Shown in pieces: positions 9,177 to 16,912 of a stretch of 64,000 nucleotides of DNA. Made by a program: the position numbers and the translations under genes. Positions within the stretch are counted from its first letter, which is position 1; every line of letters starts with the position of its first letter. The notes under the pieces are model-generated. The model searched no databases, was not told where the DNA came from, and was given only the letters and a program-made list of their open reading frames with translations. Source of the DNA: Streptomyces buecherae (GTDB taxonomy: Bacteria > Actinomycetota > Actinomycetes > Streptomycetales > Streptomycetaceae). The DNA is taken from contig NZ_CP060404.1 of assembly GCF_014295035.1 (NCBI RefSeq), positions 3,064,501-3,128,500 of the forward strand. Reading direction: 5' to 3'.

Positions 9177-9553
9177 CCGAGGAGCGCCCCCCGCGCCGGC
9201 CACGGCAGCGCAAGCAGATGCTGCTGCGGCTCGACCCCGCCGTGTACGACGCCCTGGCCCGCTGGGCGGGGGACGAGTTGCGCAGCGCCAACGCCCAGAT
9301 CGAGTTCCTGCTGCGGCGGGCGCTCGCGGACGCGGGCCGGCTCCCCGGCGACGTCGGCGCCATCCCCCGCCGCGGGCGCCCCCCGAAGGCGGCGCACACG
9401 CCGGAACCCACGGCCGATCCGGCCACCGAAACACCCGCCGCGCCGGACCCGGCCTCGGGCTCAGGCCCGGTCGAGCCGCCCCCCGAGCCGGGCCCGACCG
9501 AGCCGGAGCCGGGCCCGACCGAGCCGGAGCCGGGTCCGACCCCGGACGCCTGA
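9173..9553 (+). CDS. ribbon-helix-helix-like small protein
   Basis: 126 residues. GTG 9173 overlaps the TGA of the SPFH gene in the four bases GTGA. Residues about 10-55 (RKQMLLRLDPAVYDALARWA, then LRSANAQIEFLLRRALADAG) look like an Arc/CopG-type ribbon-helix-helix DNA-binding fold. The remainder is a Pro/Glu/Thr tail with EPGPTEP repeated three times. The coupling to the SPFH gene suggests one functional unit. DNA binding is inferred from the fold alone. Confidence 0.8.
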   Translation: MTEERPPRRPRQRKQMLLRLDPAVYDALARWAGDELRSANAQIEFLLRRALADAGRLPGDVGAIPRRGRPPKAAHTPEPTADPATETPAAPDPASGSGPVEPPPEPGPTEPEPGPTEPEPGPTPDA

Positions 9554-9619
9554 GGGCACTCCCCTCGGCCCACCCCGGACGCCCGAGCCCGCTCCCCGGG
9601 CCCACCTCACCCCGCCCCT

Positions 9620-9654
9620 AGCGACGCACCGCGACCCCAGCGCGGTGCGTCGCT
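9620..9654 (+). terminator. terminator of the SPFH-RHH operon
   Basis: AGCGACGCACCGCG (9620-9633) and CGCGGTGCGTCGCT (9641-9654) form a perfect 14-bp stem with a 7-base loop, 67 bases after the stop. Confidence 0.75.
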
Positions 9655-9728
9655 TCGCGCTCCCCCGAGCCGTACGCCCCACACCCCGCCCCGATTCCCT
9701 CCCCCACTCCCCACCAGGGGCGATGCGC

Positions 9729-9773
9729 TATACGTGGCGGCTATACATACCGCGTATACACATGATGTAGAGT
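9729..9773 (+). promoter_or_regulatory. PadR-operon promoter with three TATAC iterons
   Basis: TATAC occurs at 9729, 9742 and 9755, exactly 13 bp apart, twice within GCTATAC. TAGAGT at 9768-9773 is a plausible -10 box, and the ATG follows seven bases later, so the transcript is probably leaderless. The iterons are the likely binding site for the PadR protein encoded immediately downstream. Confidence 0.5.
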
Positions 9774-9780
9774 CCCGGTC

Positions 9781-10305
9781 ATGTCCATCGGCCACACCCT
9801 TCTCGGGCTCCTGGAATCCGGGCCCCGCCACGGTTACGACCTCAAGCGCGCGTTCGACGAGCGCTTCGGGCACGACCGTCCACTGCACTACGGGCAGGTC
9901 TACTCGACCATGTCCCGGCTGCTGAAGAACGGCCTCGTGGAGGTCGACGGGATCGAGGCCGGAGGCGGGCCCGAGCGCAAGCGGTACGCCATCACGGACG
10001 CCGGAATAACCGACGTCGCCCAGTGGCTCGCGCAGCCCGAAAAGCCCGAACCGTACCTTCAGTCCACCCTCTACACCAAGGTGGTCCTCGCGCTGCTGAC
10101 CGGCCGGAACGCGGCCGACCTGCTCGACACCCAGCGCGCCGAACACCTGCGGCTGATGCGCGAGCTGACCCAGCGCAAGCGCGGCGGCGACCTCGCCGAC
10201 CAGCTCATCTGCGACCACGCGCTGTTCCACCTCGAAGCCGACCTGCGCTGGCTCGAACTCACCGCGGCCAGGCTCGACCAACTCGGCAAGGCGGTACGCG
10301 CATGA
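9781..10305 (+). CDS. PadR-family transcriptional regulator
   Basis: 174 residues. The N-terminal winged helix is typical of PadR (SIGHTLLGLLESGPRHGYDL, then LHYGQVYSTMSRLLKNGLVE, ERKRYAITDAG). The C-terminal dimerisation helices are of the Vir_act_alpha_C type (YTKVVLALLTGRNAADLLDT). PadR proteins repress adjacent transporter genes and release DNA on binding a small molecule. It is first in an operon with an ABC ATPase and an FtsX-like permease, whose start codons overlap the preceding stops, so it probably autoregulates the transporter. No ribosome binding site precedes the ATG. Confidence 0.92.
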   Translation: MSIGHTLLGLLESGPRHGYDLKRAFDERFGHDRPLHYGQVYSTMSRLLKNGLVEVDGIEAGGGPERKRYAITDAGITDVAQWLAQPEKPEPYLQSTLYTKVVLALLTGRNAADLLDTQRAEHLRLMRELTQRKRGGDLADQLICDHALFHLEADLRWLELTAARLDQLGKAVRA

Positions 10306-10988
10306 CCCCCGCCGGCTCCCTGCTCGTCGCGTCCGCGCTGCGCAAGTCCTACGGGCCGACCCCGGCCCTGGACGGCGCGGACTTCTCCATCCACCCCGCC
10401 GAGGTCGTCGCGGTCATGGGCCCCTCCGGGTCCGGCAAGTCCACCCTGCTGCACTGCCTGGCCGGCATCGTCCAGCCCGACTCGGGCACCGTGCGCTACG
10501 ACGGCCGCGAGCTGTCCTCGCTGCCCGACCGGGAGCGCAGCGCGCTACGCCGCGGCGAGTTCGGGTTCGTCTTCCAGTTCGGGCAGCTCGTCCCGGAGCT
10601 GACCTGCCTGGAGAACGTGGCGCTGCCGCTGCGGCTCAGCGGCACCGGCCGCAAGGCCGCCGAGGCGCGGGCCGCGGAGTGGCTGGAGCGCCTTGAGGTG
10701 GACACCGTGCGGGCCAAGCGCCCCGGCGAGGTCTCCGGCGGCCAGGGCCAGCGGGTGGCCGTGGCGCGCTCGCTGGTCACCCGGCCACGGGTGCTCTTCG
10801 CCGACGAGCCGACCGGCGCGCTCGACTCCCTCAACGGCGAGCGCGTGATGCAACTGCTCACGGACGCGGCCCGGGACACCCGGGCGGCCGTGGTCCTCGT
10901 CACGCACGAGGCGCGGGTGGCCGCCTACTCCGACCGCGAGGTCGTCGTACGGGACGGCAAGGCCAGGGACATGGCGGGCGCCGCATGA
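10302..10988 (+). CDS. ABC transporter ATP-binding protein (MacB/LolD type)
   Basis: 228 residues; ATG 10302 overlaps the PadR stop (ATGA). Walker A is GPSGSGKST, the Q-loop region FGFVFQFGQLVPELT, the signature VSGGQGQR, Walker B VLFADEPTGALDS and the H-loop LVTHEA. The family energises FtsX/MacB-type permeases that extrude lipids, peptides or antibiotics by mechanotransmission. Translation is coupled on both sides. The substrate is unknown; the dedicated PadR regulator suggests drug or peptide efflux. Confidence 0.93.
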   Translation: MTPAGSLLVASALRKSYGPTPALDGADFSIHPAEVVAVMGPSGSGKSTLLHCLAGIVQPDSGTVRYDGRELSSLPDRERSALRRGEFGFVFQFGQLVPELTCLENVALPLRLSGTGRKAAEARAAEWLERLEVDTVRAKRPGEVSGGQGQRVAVARSLVTRPRVLFADEPTGALDSLNGERVMQLLTDAARDTRAAVVLVTHEARVAAYSDREVVVRDGKARDMAGAA

Positions 10989-13510
10989 GTTCCCGCTCCC
11001 AGACACCCCGCACCGCCGGCGTCGCCGACACCGCCGACGTCCGCGCGACGGACACGCCGTACCCGGCCAGCACAGCCGACACAGCCGGCACGTCCGGTGC
11101 GTCCGGCGCGTCCCGTGCGGCCGGGGCCTCGGCGTCGGCCGGCGCGGGCCCGGGCGGCGGCCGGCCGCGCGGCCTGCGCAGCCCGTTCGACCTCGCCGGC
11201 TGGACCCGCGACCTGGGCCTCGGCGCCCGGTTCGCGGTCACCGGCGGCCGGCAGGGCTGGACCCGTACGCTGCTCACCGCCGTCGGCGTCGGCCTCGGCG
11301 TGGCGCTGCTGCTGCTCGCGGCGGCCGTGCCCAGCATCCTCGACAACCGCAGGGACCGCAGCCAGGACCGTTCCGTCGTGGGCTGGAACGAGGAGATGAA
11401 GCCGGGCCCCGCCACCTTCCTGCGCGCCAGCGGCGACACCGAGTGGCGCGGCCAGGAGATCGTGGGCAGCCTGCTGCGCGCGGAGGGGTCGCGGCCCCCG
11501 GCGCCGCCCGGCGTCTCCGCCATGCCGCGCCCGGGCGAGATGATGGTCTCGCCCGCGCTGCGCGACCTGTTGCGGCGCGACGACAGCAGCGTGCTGCGGG
11601 AGCGGTTCGCCGACTTCCGCGTCGTCGGCACGGTCGCCGACGAGGGGCTGCTCGGCCCCGCCGAGCTGGTCTACCTGGCCGGCAGCGACCGGCTCACCGA
11701 GAAGAACGCCCAGCGCGCCGACCACTTCGGCAGCGACGGCGAGGGTGAGCCGATGAGCGCCGTGCTCATCCTGCTGGCCGTGATGGTGTGCGTGGTGCTG
11801 CTGATGCCGGTGGCGGTCTTCGTCGGTACGGCGGTGCGGTTCGGCGGCGAGCAGCGCGACCGACGGCTGGCCGCGCTGCGGCTGGTCGGCGCCGACCTGC
11901 GCATGACGCACCGGATCGCGGCCGGCGAGTCGCTGGTCGGGGCGCTGCTCGGGCTGGCCGTCGGCTGTGCGATGTTCCTGATCGGGCGGCAGTTCATCGG
12001 CTCGGTCACGGTGTGGGACATCAACGTCTTCCCCTCCGACGCCGCACCGCACCCGGCGCTCGCCGCGTTGATCGCGGTGGCCGTGCCGGCCTGCGCGGTG
12101 CTGGTCACCCTGCTGGCGCTGCGCGGCATCACCATCGAACCGCTGGGCGTGGTGCGCGGCGGGACGCCGAGGCGGCGCCGGCTGTGGTGGCGCCTGGCGC
12201 TGCCCGCGCTCGGCTTCGGGCTGCTGCTGCCGATGATCGGCGACGTGAGCTACGACGCGGACAGCGACCTGAACACCTACCAGGTGGCGGCCGGCGCCGT
12301 GCTGGTCCTGGTCGGCGTGACCGCCCTGCTGCCATGGCTGGTGGAAGGGTTCGTGAACCGCTTCCGCGGCGGGCCGCTCTCCTGGCAACTGGCCATCCGC
12401 CGGCTCCAGTTGAGCAGCGGCACGGCGGCCCGTACGGTCAGCGGCGTCACCGTGGCGGTGGCCGGGGCGGTCGCCATCCAGATGCTGTTCGCGGGCGTGC
12501 AGGACGACTTCGAGAAGGACACCGGCCGCGACGCCGGCGACCCCCGCATCGGCTTCTCGCGGGGCGTGACGGACAGCGCCGACGCGGCGGGCACCATCAC
12601 CGCGATCCGCGAGACGCCCGGGGCCCGCGACGTGGTGGCCCGGGTGCGGGCCAGCATCGGCAAGGCCGGCGTCACCGACCGGAACACGGAGAACGCCCCG
12701 GTCGAGGAGTTGTTCATCGCCGACTGCACGAGCCTGCGCACGTACTACGACATCGGCGCCTGCGAGGACGGCGACGTCTTCCGCAGCGGCCTGTCGCCGA
12801 GCAGCTTCGCCAAGCCCGGCGCGGCCGTCGACATCACGCCGCCCGGCTACGGAGACGCCCCGAAGGAGCACCTGTGGACGGTGCCGGCGACGGCCCGCAC
12901 CGTGGCGCCGCGCGCGGACGCGCCGGCCGACGTGGTGCGGGGCATCGTGGCCACCCCGTCGGCCGTGCCCATCGACGACCTCACCGACCCGTGGCTGCTC
13001 ATCGACCTCGACACGGACCCCGCGGTGCGGGACTCCCTGGATCAGGTGCGGAACACGGCGATGCGGATCGACCCGAGCGCCGCCGTGCTGGCCTACGCCG
13101 ACGTCGAGCGCAACGAGCGCTACGCCGACATCCAGACCGGCCTGTTCGTCGGCGCGACGGTGACCCTGCTCCTGATCGGGGCGTCCATGGTCGTCACCCA
13201 GCTTGAGCAACTGCGCGACCGGCGGCGGCTGCTATCGGTCCTGGTGGCCTTCGGCACGCGGCGCACCACGCTGGCCTACTCGATCCTGTGGCAGACGGCC
13301 ATCCCGGTCGCCATCGGCCTCGCGCTCTCCCTGGCGGGCGGTGCTGCGCTCGGCGTCGTCCTGCTCAAGATGGTGGACCGGTCGGTACAGGACTGGTCGG
13401 CCCTGGTCCCGATGGTCGGCATCGGCGCGGGCGTCATCGCCCTGGTGACGCTGGTCAGCCTGCCGCCCCTGTGGCGGATGATGCGGCCGGACGGGCTGCG
13501 GACGGAGTGA
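10985..13510 (+). CDS. FtsX-like ABC transporter permease
   Basis: 841 residues; ATG 10985 overlaps the ATPase stop. A long Ala/Thr-rich N-terminus is followed by a first membrane helix (about 96-117, TAVGVGLGVALLLLAAAVPSIL), an extracytoplasmic domain, then a three-helix FtsX core (about 255-400). A second, larger extracytoplasmic domain (about 505-710) precedes a C-terminal FtsX core (ATVTLLLIGASMVV and following helices, about 715-835). The duplicated FtsX layout with large external domains fits a transporter partnering the upstream ATPase. It is the last gene of the PadR operon. Confidence 0.9.
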   Translation: MSSRSQTPRTAGVADTADVRATDTPYPASTADTAGTSGASGASRAAGASASAGAGPGGGRPRGLRSPFDLAGWTRDLGLGARFAVTGGRQGWTRTLLTAVGVGLGVALLLLAAAVPSILDNRRDRSQDRSVVGWNEEMKPGPATFLRASGDTEWRGQEIVGSLLRAEGSRPPAPPGVSAMPRPGEMMVSPALRDLLRRDDSSVLRERFADFRVVGTVADEGLLGPAELVYLAGSDRLTEKNAQRADHFGSDGEGEPMSAVLILLAVMVCVVLLMPVAVFVGTAVRFGGEQRDRRLAALRLVGADLRMTHRIAAGESLVGALLGLAVGCAMFLIGRQFIGSVTVWDINVFPSDAAPHPALAALIAVAVPACAVLVTLLALRGITIEPLGVVRGGTPRRRRLWWRLALPALGFGLLLPMIGDVSYDADSDLNTYQVAAGAVLVLVGVTALLPWLVEGFVNRFRGGPLSWQLAIRRLQLSSGTAARTVSGVTVAVAGAVAIQMLFAGVQDDFEKDTGRDAGDPRIGFSRGVTDSADAAGTITAIRETPGARDVVARVRASIGKAGVTDRNTENAPVEELFIADCTSLRTYYDIGACEDGDVFRSGLSPSSFAKPGAAVDITPPGYGDAPKEHLWTVPATARTVAPRADAPADVVRGIVATPSAVPIDDLTDPWLLIDLDTDPAVRDSLDQVRNTAMRIDPSAAVLAYADVERNERYADIQTGLFVGATVTLLLIGASMVVTQLEQLRDRRRLLSVLVAFGTRRTTLAYSILWQTAIPVAIGLALSLAGGAALGVVLLKMVDRSVQDWSALVPMVGIGAGVIALVTLVSLPPLWRMMRPDGLRTE

Positions 13511-13596
13511 TACCGATCGGGTGAAGCCCGTCGTACGGCACGCACCACGGAAGCTCGCCCCCGATGATTCCTCGACACCAGCCACCAGGAGGCATC

Positions 13597-14193
13597 ATGT
13601 CCGCCGCAGCGGTCGAACCCCCTCGCGCCGGCACGTCCACCCTGCTCAGGGAGGCCGAGCGGCTCGCCGACAAGCTCCCCGGCTACCGCGTCGAGATCAT
13701 CGGGGGCGAGCTGATCGTCACGCCACCGCCGGACGGACCGCACGGCGAGTCGCTGACCGAACTCCTCTTCGCCTTCACCCCCCTACACCGGGGCGCGACC
13801 CGGGTGATCCAGGGCATCGGCATCCGGCTCCCCGACGGCCCCGACGAGTACGCCGTACCGGACCTGTCCATCGTGGACGCCGACTACCGGGAGCACCCGA
13901 GCCTGGCCAACTGCTACGACCCGGCGGTCTTCCGCCTGGTCCTTGAGGTCACCTCGGCCAACCACGGCAGCGACCTCAAGCGGAAGGTCACGGCCTACGC
14001 CATCGCCAAGGTGCCGGTCTACGTGATCGTCGACCGCGAGCACGAGCGGCTGCACGTCCTGCGGCGCCCCGTGGCCAACGAGTACGACGAGCACCGCGTG
14101 CACGCCCCGGGTCAGCACGTGACGCTGCCGGACTCCATCGGCGCCGGGATCACCCTCGACGTGGCGGCCATCCTCGACGCCGCCCGGCCCTGA
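13597..14193 (+). CDS. Uma2-family (PD-(D/E)XK fold) protein
   Basis: 198 residues from ATG 13597, which follows AGGAGG (13587-13592). The Uma2/DUF820 restriction-endonuclease fold is recognisable: YRVEIIGGELIVTPPPDGPHG, EYAVPDLSIVD (catalytic Asp), LVLEVTSANHGSDLKRKVTAYA (Glu-x-Lys-like positions) and VPVYVIVDRE. These proteins are abundant in actinomycetes and cyanobacteria; a nuclease role is predicted by fold and rarely demonstrated. An in-frame ATG at 13564 would add 11 residues without a ribosome binding site. It ends 13 bases from the convergent oxyR. Confidence 0.88.
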   Translation: MSAAAVEPPRAGTSTLLREAERLADKLPGYRVEIIGGELIVTPPPDGPHGESLTELLFAFTPLHRGATRVIQGIGIRLPDGPDEYAVPDLSIVDADYREHPSLANCYDPAVFRLVLEVTSANHGSDLKRKVTAYAIAKVPVYVIVDREHERLHVLRRPVANEYDEHRVHAPGQHVTLPDSIGAGITLDVAAILDAARP

Positions 14194-14206
14194 CCCCCAC
14201 CACCCG

Positions 14207-15169
14207 CTAAGCCGGCTCCGCCACTCGCACCGGCAGGGCCCGCATCGCCTCGCGCAGGGACTGCGCGAAGGACTCGAACTCCGGCTGGCGGGCCGCGCCC
14301 GCGCGCATCGCGAGCGCGATCTGTCGGGAGGGCGCCGGGTCGGCGAAGTAACCGGTGGTGAGCTGGTCGTTGCGGGCCGTCTCCACCTTCAGCGCGGTGC
14401 GCGGCAGCAGCGTCACGCCGAGCCCGCCGGCCACGAGCTGCACCAGCGTGGAGAGCCCGGCCGCGCTGGTGGCCACCGGCGCGCCCGGGCGGCGGCCCAC
14501 CTCGCGGCAGATGTCCAGCGCCTGGTCGCGCAGGCAGTGGCCCTCGTCGAGGAGGAGCAGGTCCAGCTCCTTGAGCGCCTCACGCGGCACGTCGGCGCGC
14601 CCGCCGAGCCAGTGGTCCTTCGGCATGACCAGCACGAAGTCCTCGTCGAAGAGGGGAAGTTCGGTGACCTGCGGCACGCCGAGCGGCACCGCGAGCAGCA
14701 GCAGGTCGAGCCGCCCGTGGGCCAGCCCGTCCAGCAGCGAGCCGGTCTGCTCCTCGTGCACCTGGAGGTCGAGCCGCGGGTAGCGGGTGCGCACCAGCCG
14801 CAGCACGGTCGGCAGCAGGTAGGGCGCGACGGTCGGGATCACCCCGAGGCGCAGCACCCCGGTGAACGGGGCCCGGGCCGCCTCGGCCTCCTCCATCAGC
14901 TCGCCGACCGCGTCGAGCACCGTACGCGCCCGCTCGGCCAGCCGCTCCCCCGCCGGGGAGAGCAGCACCTTTCGCGTCGTACGCTCAAGGAGCTGCACGC
15001 CCAGCGACTCCTCCAGAGCCGCGACGGCCCCCGACAGCGCGGGCTGGCTCATCCCGATGGCGGCCGCGGCGTCGCGAAAGTGCAGGTGCTCGGCCACGGC
15101 GACGAAGGCGCGAAGCTGGGCGAGACTGGGCTGCCGGGGTCTGCTCCCGGGTGTGACAGGCGCCACCAC
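14207..15169 (-). CDS. oxyR: LysR-type peroxide sensor OxyR
   Basis: About 320 residues. The N-terminal LysR winged helix reads SLAQLRAFVAVAEHLHFRDA and AIGMSQPALSGAVAALEESL. The effector domain contains the redox cysteine region LLLDEGHCLRDQALDICREV, with two cysteines nine residues apart, matching the OxyR disulfide switch. GTG at 15169 or 15166 is the likely start because homology begins near SRPRQPSLAQLR; the open frame continues to 15235 without support. It is transcribed away from ahpC-ahpD, the arrangement known from S. coelicolor, where OxyR activates ahpCD under peroxide. Confidence 0.93.
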   Translation of the reverse strand: MVAPVTPGSRPRQPSLAQLRAFVAVAEHLHFRDAAAAIGMSQPALSGAVAALEESLGVQLLERTTRKVLLSPAGERLAERARTVLDAVGELMEEAEAARAPFTGVLRLGVIPTVAPYLLPTVLRLVRTRYPRLDLQVHEEQTGSLLDGLAHGRLDLLLLAVPLGVPQVTELPLFDEDFVLVMPKDHWLGGRADVPREALKELDLLLLDEGHCLRDQALDICREVGRRPGAPVATSAAGLSTLVQLVAGGLGVTLLPRTALKVETARNDQLTTGYFADPAPSRQIALAMRAGAARQPEFESFAQSLREAMRALPVRVAEPA

Positions 15170-15301
15170 TGATAACCACCTCCGATCAACTGTTCCCAGT
15201 TTAGCTATTTCCGTGATCAATGGCTTCTGTGGCACTGTGGCCTTCGTCCAGCCCCCAGGAAACTCCTGTCACAGGGGTTTCCTTGCTCACAAGGAGAGCC
15301 C
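15170..15301. promoter_or_regulatory. oxyR-ahpC divergent control region with 5' leader hairpin
   Basis: It is AT-rich for this genome (GATAACCACC, TTTAGCTATTTCC, GTGATCAATGG) and must hold both promoters and the OxyR sites. TAGCTATTT near 15203 resembles an ahpC -10 region. AGGAAACTCCTG (15257-15268) and CAGGGGTTTCCT (15272-15283) form a 12-bp stem with one mismatch and a 3-base loop, placed in the probable ahpC leader just before the AAGGAGA ribosome binding site. Confidence 0.65.
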
Positions 15302-15859
15302 GTGCTCACTGTTGGTGACCAGTTCCCCGCTTGGCAGCTCCTCGGCGTCGAGGGCCCCTCGACCGACAAGCTGGAGATCAAGGAGTACAGCTCCGAGGAC
15401 TTCAAGAACGGCTGGTCGGTCGTCTTCTTCTGGCCCAAGGACTTCACCTTCGTCTGCCCGACCGAGATCGCCGCGTTCGGCAAGCTGAACGACGAGTTCG
15501 CCGACCGTGACGCCAAGGTCCTCGGTGTCTCCGGCGACTCCGAGTTCGTGCACCACGCCTGGCGCAAGGACCACCCGGACCTGGCCGACCTCCCCTTCCC
15601 GATGCTGGCCGACTCGAAGCACGAGCTGATGCGCGCGCTCGGCGTCGAGGGTGCCGACGGCTTCGCGCAGCGCGCCGTCTTCATCGTGGACCAGAACAAC
15701 GAGATCCAGTTCACCATGGTCACCGCCGGCTCCGTGGGTCGTAACCCCAAGGAGGTCCTGCGGGTCCTCGACGCCCTGCAGACCGACGAGCTGTGCCCCT
15801 GCAACTGGTCCAAGGGCGACGAGACCCTCGACCCGGTCGCGCTGCTCTCCGGCGAGTGA
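15302..15859 (+). CDS. ahpC: alkyl hydroperoxide reductase peroxiredoxin
   Basis: 185 residues; GTG 15302 follows AAGGAGA. It reduces hydrogen peroxide and organic hydroperoxides in the cytosol. The peroxidatic cysteine lies in DFTFVCPTE (about residue 46) and the resolving cysteine region is ELCPCNW (about 161). Third codon positions are unusually C-rich, as in highly expressed genes. It forms an operon with ahpD 23 bases downstream and is probably activated by the divergent OxyR. Recycling would use AhpD rather than AhpF, which is absent here. Confidence 0.97.
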   Translation: MLTVGDQFPAWQLLGVEGPSTDKLEIKEYSSEDFKNGWSVVFFWPKDFTFVCPTEIAAFGKLNDEFADRDAKVLGVSGDSEFVHHAWRKDHPDLADLPFPMLADSKHELMRALGVEGADGFAQRAVFIVDQNNEIQFTMVTAGSVGRNPKEVLRVLDALQTDELCPCNWSKGDETLDPVALLSGE

Positions 15860-15882
15860 ACGAACGAGACTGAGGAACACCC

Positions 15883-16416
15883 GTGGCACTCGATGACCTG
15901 AAGTCCGCAGTTCCGGACTACGCCAAGGACCTCAAGCTGAACCTCGGTTCGGTGATCGGCAACTCCAACCTGCCGCAGCAGCAGCTGTGGGGCACGGTGC
16001 TCGCCTGCGCCATCGCCTCCCGCTCGCCGCGCGTGCTGCGGGAGTTGGAGCCGGAGGCCAAGGCCAACCTCTCCCCCGAGGCGTACACCGCGGCCAAGTC
16101 GGCCGCCGCCATCATGGCGATGAACAACGTCTTCTACCGGACCCGGCACCTGCTGTCGGACCCGGAGTACGGCAACCTGCGCGCGGGCCTGCGGATGAAC
16201 GTCATCGGCAACCCGGGCGTGGACAAGGTCGACTTCGAGCTGTGGTCGCTCGCGGTCTCCGCGGTCAACGGCTGCGGCATGTGCCTGGACTCGCACGAGC
16301 AGGTGCTCCGCAAGGCCGGCGTGGACCGGGAGACGATCCAGGAGGCTTTCAAGATCGCCTCCGTGCTGCAGGCCGTCGGCGCCACGCTCGACGCCGAGGC
16401 GGCCCTGGCCGAGTAG
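15883..16416 (+). CDS. ahpD: alkylhydroperoxidase AhpD
   Basis: 177 residues; GTG 15883 follows GAGGAAC. It reduces oxidised AhpC and has weak peroxidase activity. The redox centre ENGLYCP-type motif appears here as [12 protein letters not shown] (CxxC plus proton-relay His, about residues 130-138), with the supporting glutamate nearby. The length equals that of characterised AhpD. It is the second gene of the ahpCD operon and is followed by a strong terminator. Confidence 0.97.
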   Translation: MALDDLKSAVPDYAKDLKLNLGSVIGNSNLPQQQLWGTVLACAIASRSPRVLRELEPEAKANLSPEAYTAAKSAAAIMAMNNVFYRTRHLLSDPEYGNLRAGLRMNVIGNPGVDKVDFELWSLAVSAVNGCGMCLDSHEQVLRKAGVDRETIQEAFKIASVLQAVGATLDAEAALAE

Positions 16417-16544
16417 CCAGCGGCACGTAGCTCGCCTGCCGACCCGTACGTGTCGCCGTACGTACGACTCGTACGCACCGTACGAGCCGAACGGCACGAT
16501 GGCGCGGCGCACGCCGCTGGTACGCACGCGCCCACCCCGCACGA

Positions 16545-16576
16545 GGGCCCCGTGGACAGTTCGCTGTCCACGGGGC
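16545..16576 (+). terminator. ahpCD terminator with TTCG tetraloop
   Basis: GGCCCCGTGGACAG and CTGTCCACGGGGCC form a perfect 14-bp stem closed by a TTCG tetraloop, followed by TGTGTGTTTT. Confidence 0.88.
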
Positions 16577-16860
16577 CTGTGTGTTTTCCGGGTCCCTGGC
16601 TGTTGGTTCGGGCCCTGTCGCCGGGGGTGGCGCTGGGCCGTCCGGGCGAGGGGGGCCAACCGCCGGTACGCCGACCGGGGGTCACCCGCGTGGCCCCTCG
16701 GCGTGTCGCGCGGGCGCGTCGGGCTCACCTGGATGGCGGACTGGTAGGCGCGGGCCGCGCGGGCGCGCCGGCGCGCGACATCCGGCGCGCCGGTTCCAGC
16801 CCGAGCGCCGAGGAGGGTACGTGCCACCCGGGCGTGGCCCCGCTGCGGACGGAAACGGAC

Positions 16861-16890
16861 CGGGCCCCCGTCGCGGTGGACGGGGGCCCG
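16861..16890 (-). terminator. terminator of the AI-2E transporter gene
   Basis: CGGGCCCCCGTC (16861-16872) and GACGGGGGCCCG (16879-16890) form a perfect 12-bp stem with a 6-base loop, 22 bases after the stop. Confidence 0.75.
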
Positions 16891-16912
16891 ATGAGCGCAA
16901 GGTGAGGCGCCG

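Larger units (their letters stand above)
16417..16912. other. intergenic region between convergent ahpD and AI-2E genes
   Basis: No gene is supported. It contains GTACG-rich low-complexity sequence (16445-16490), a strong ahpCD terminator (16545-16576) and the terminator of the AI-2E gene (16861-16890). The GC-rich open frames between them lack ribosome binding sites and recognisable protein features. Confidence 0.6.
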
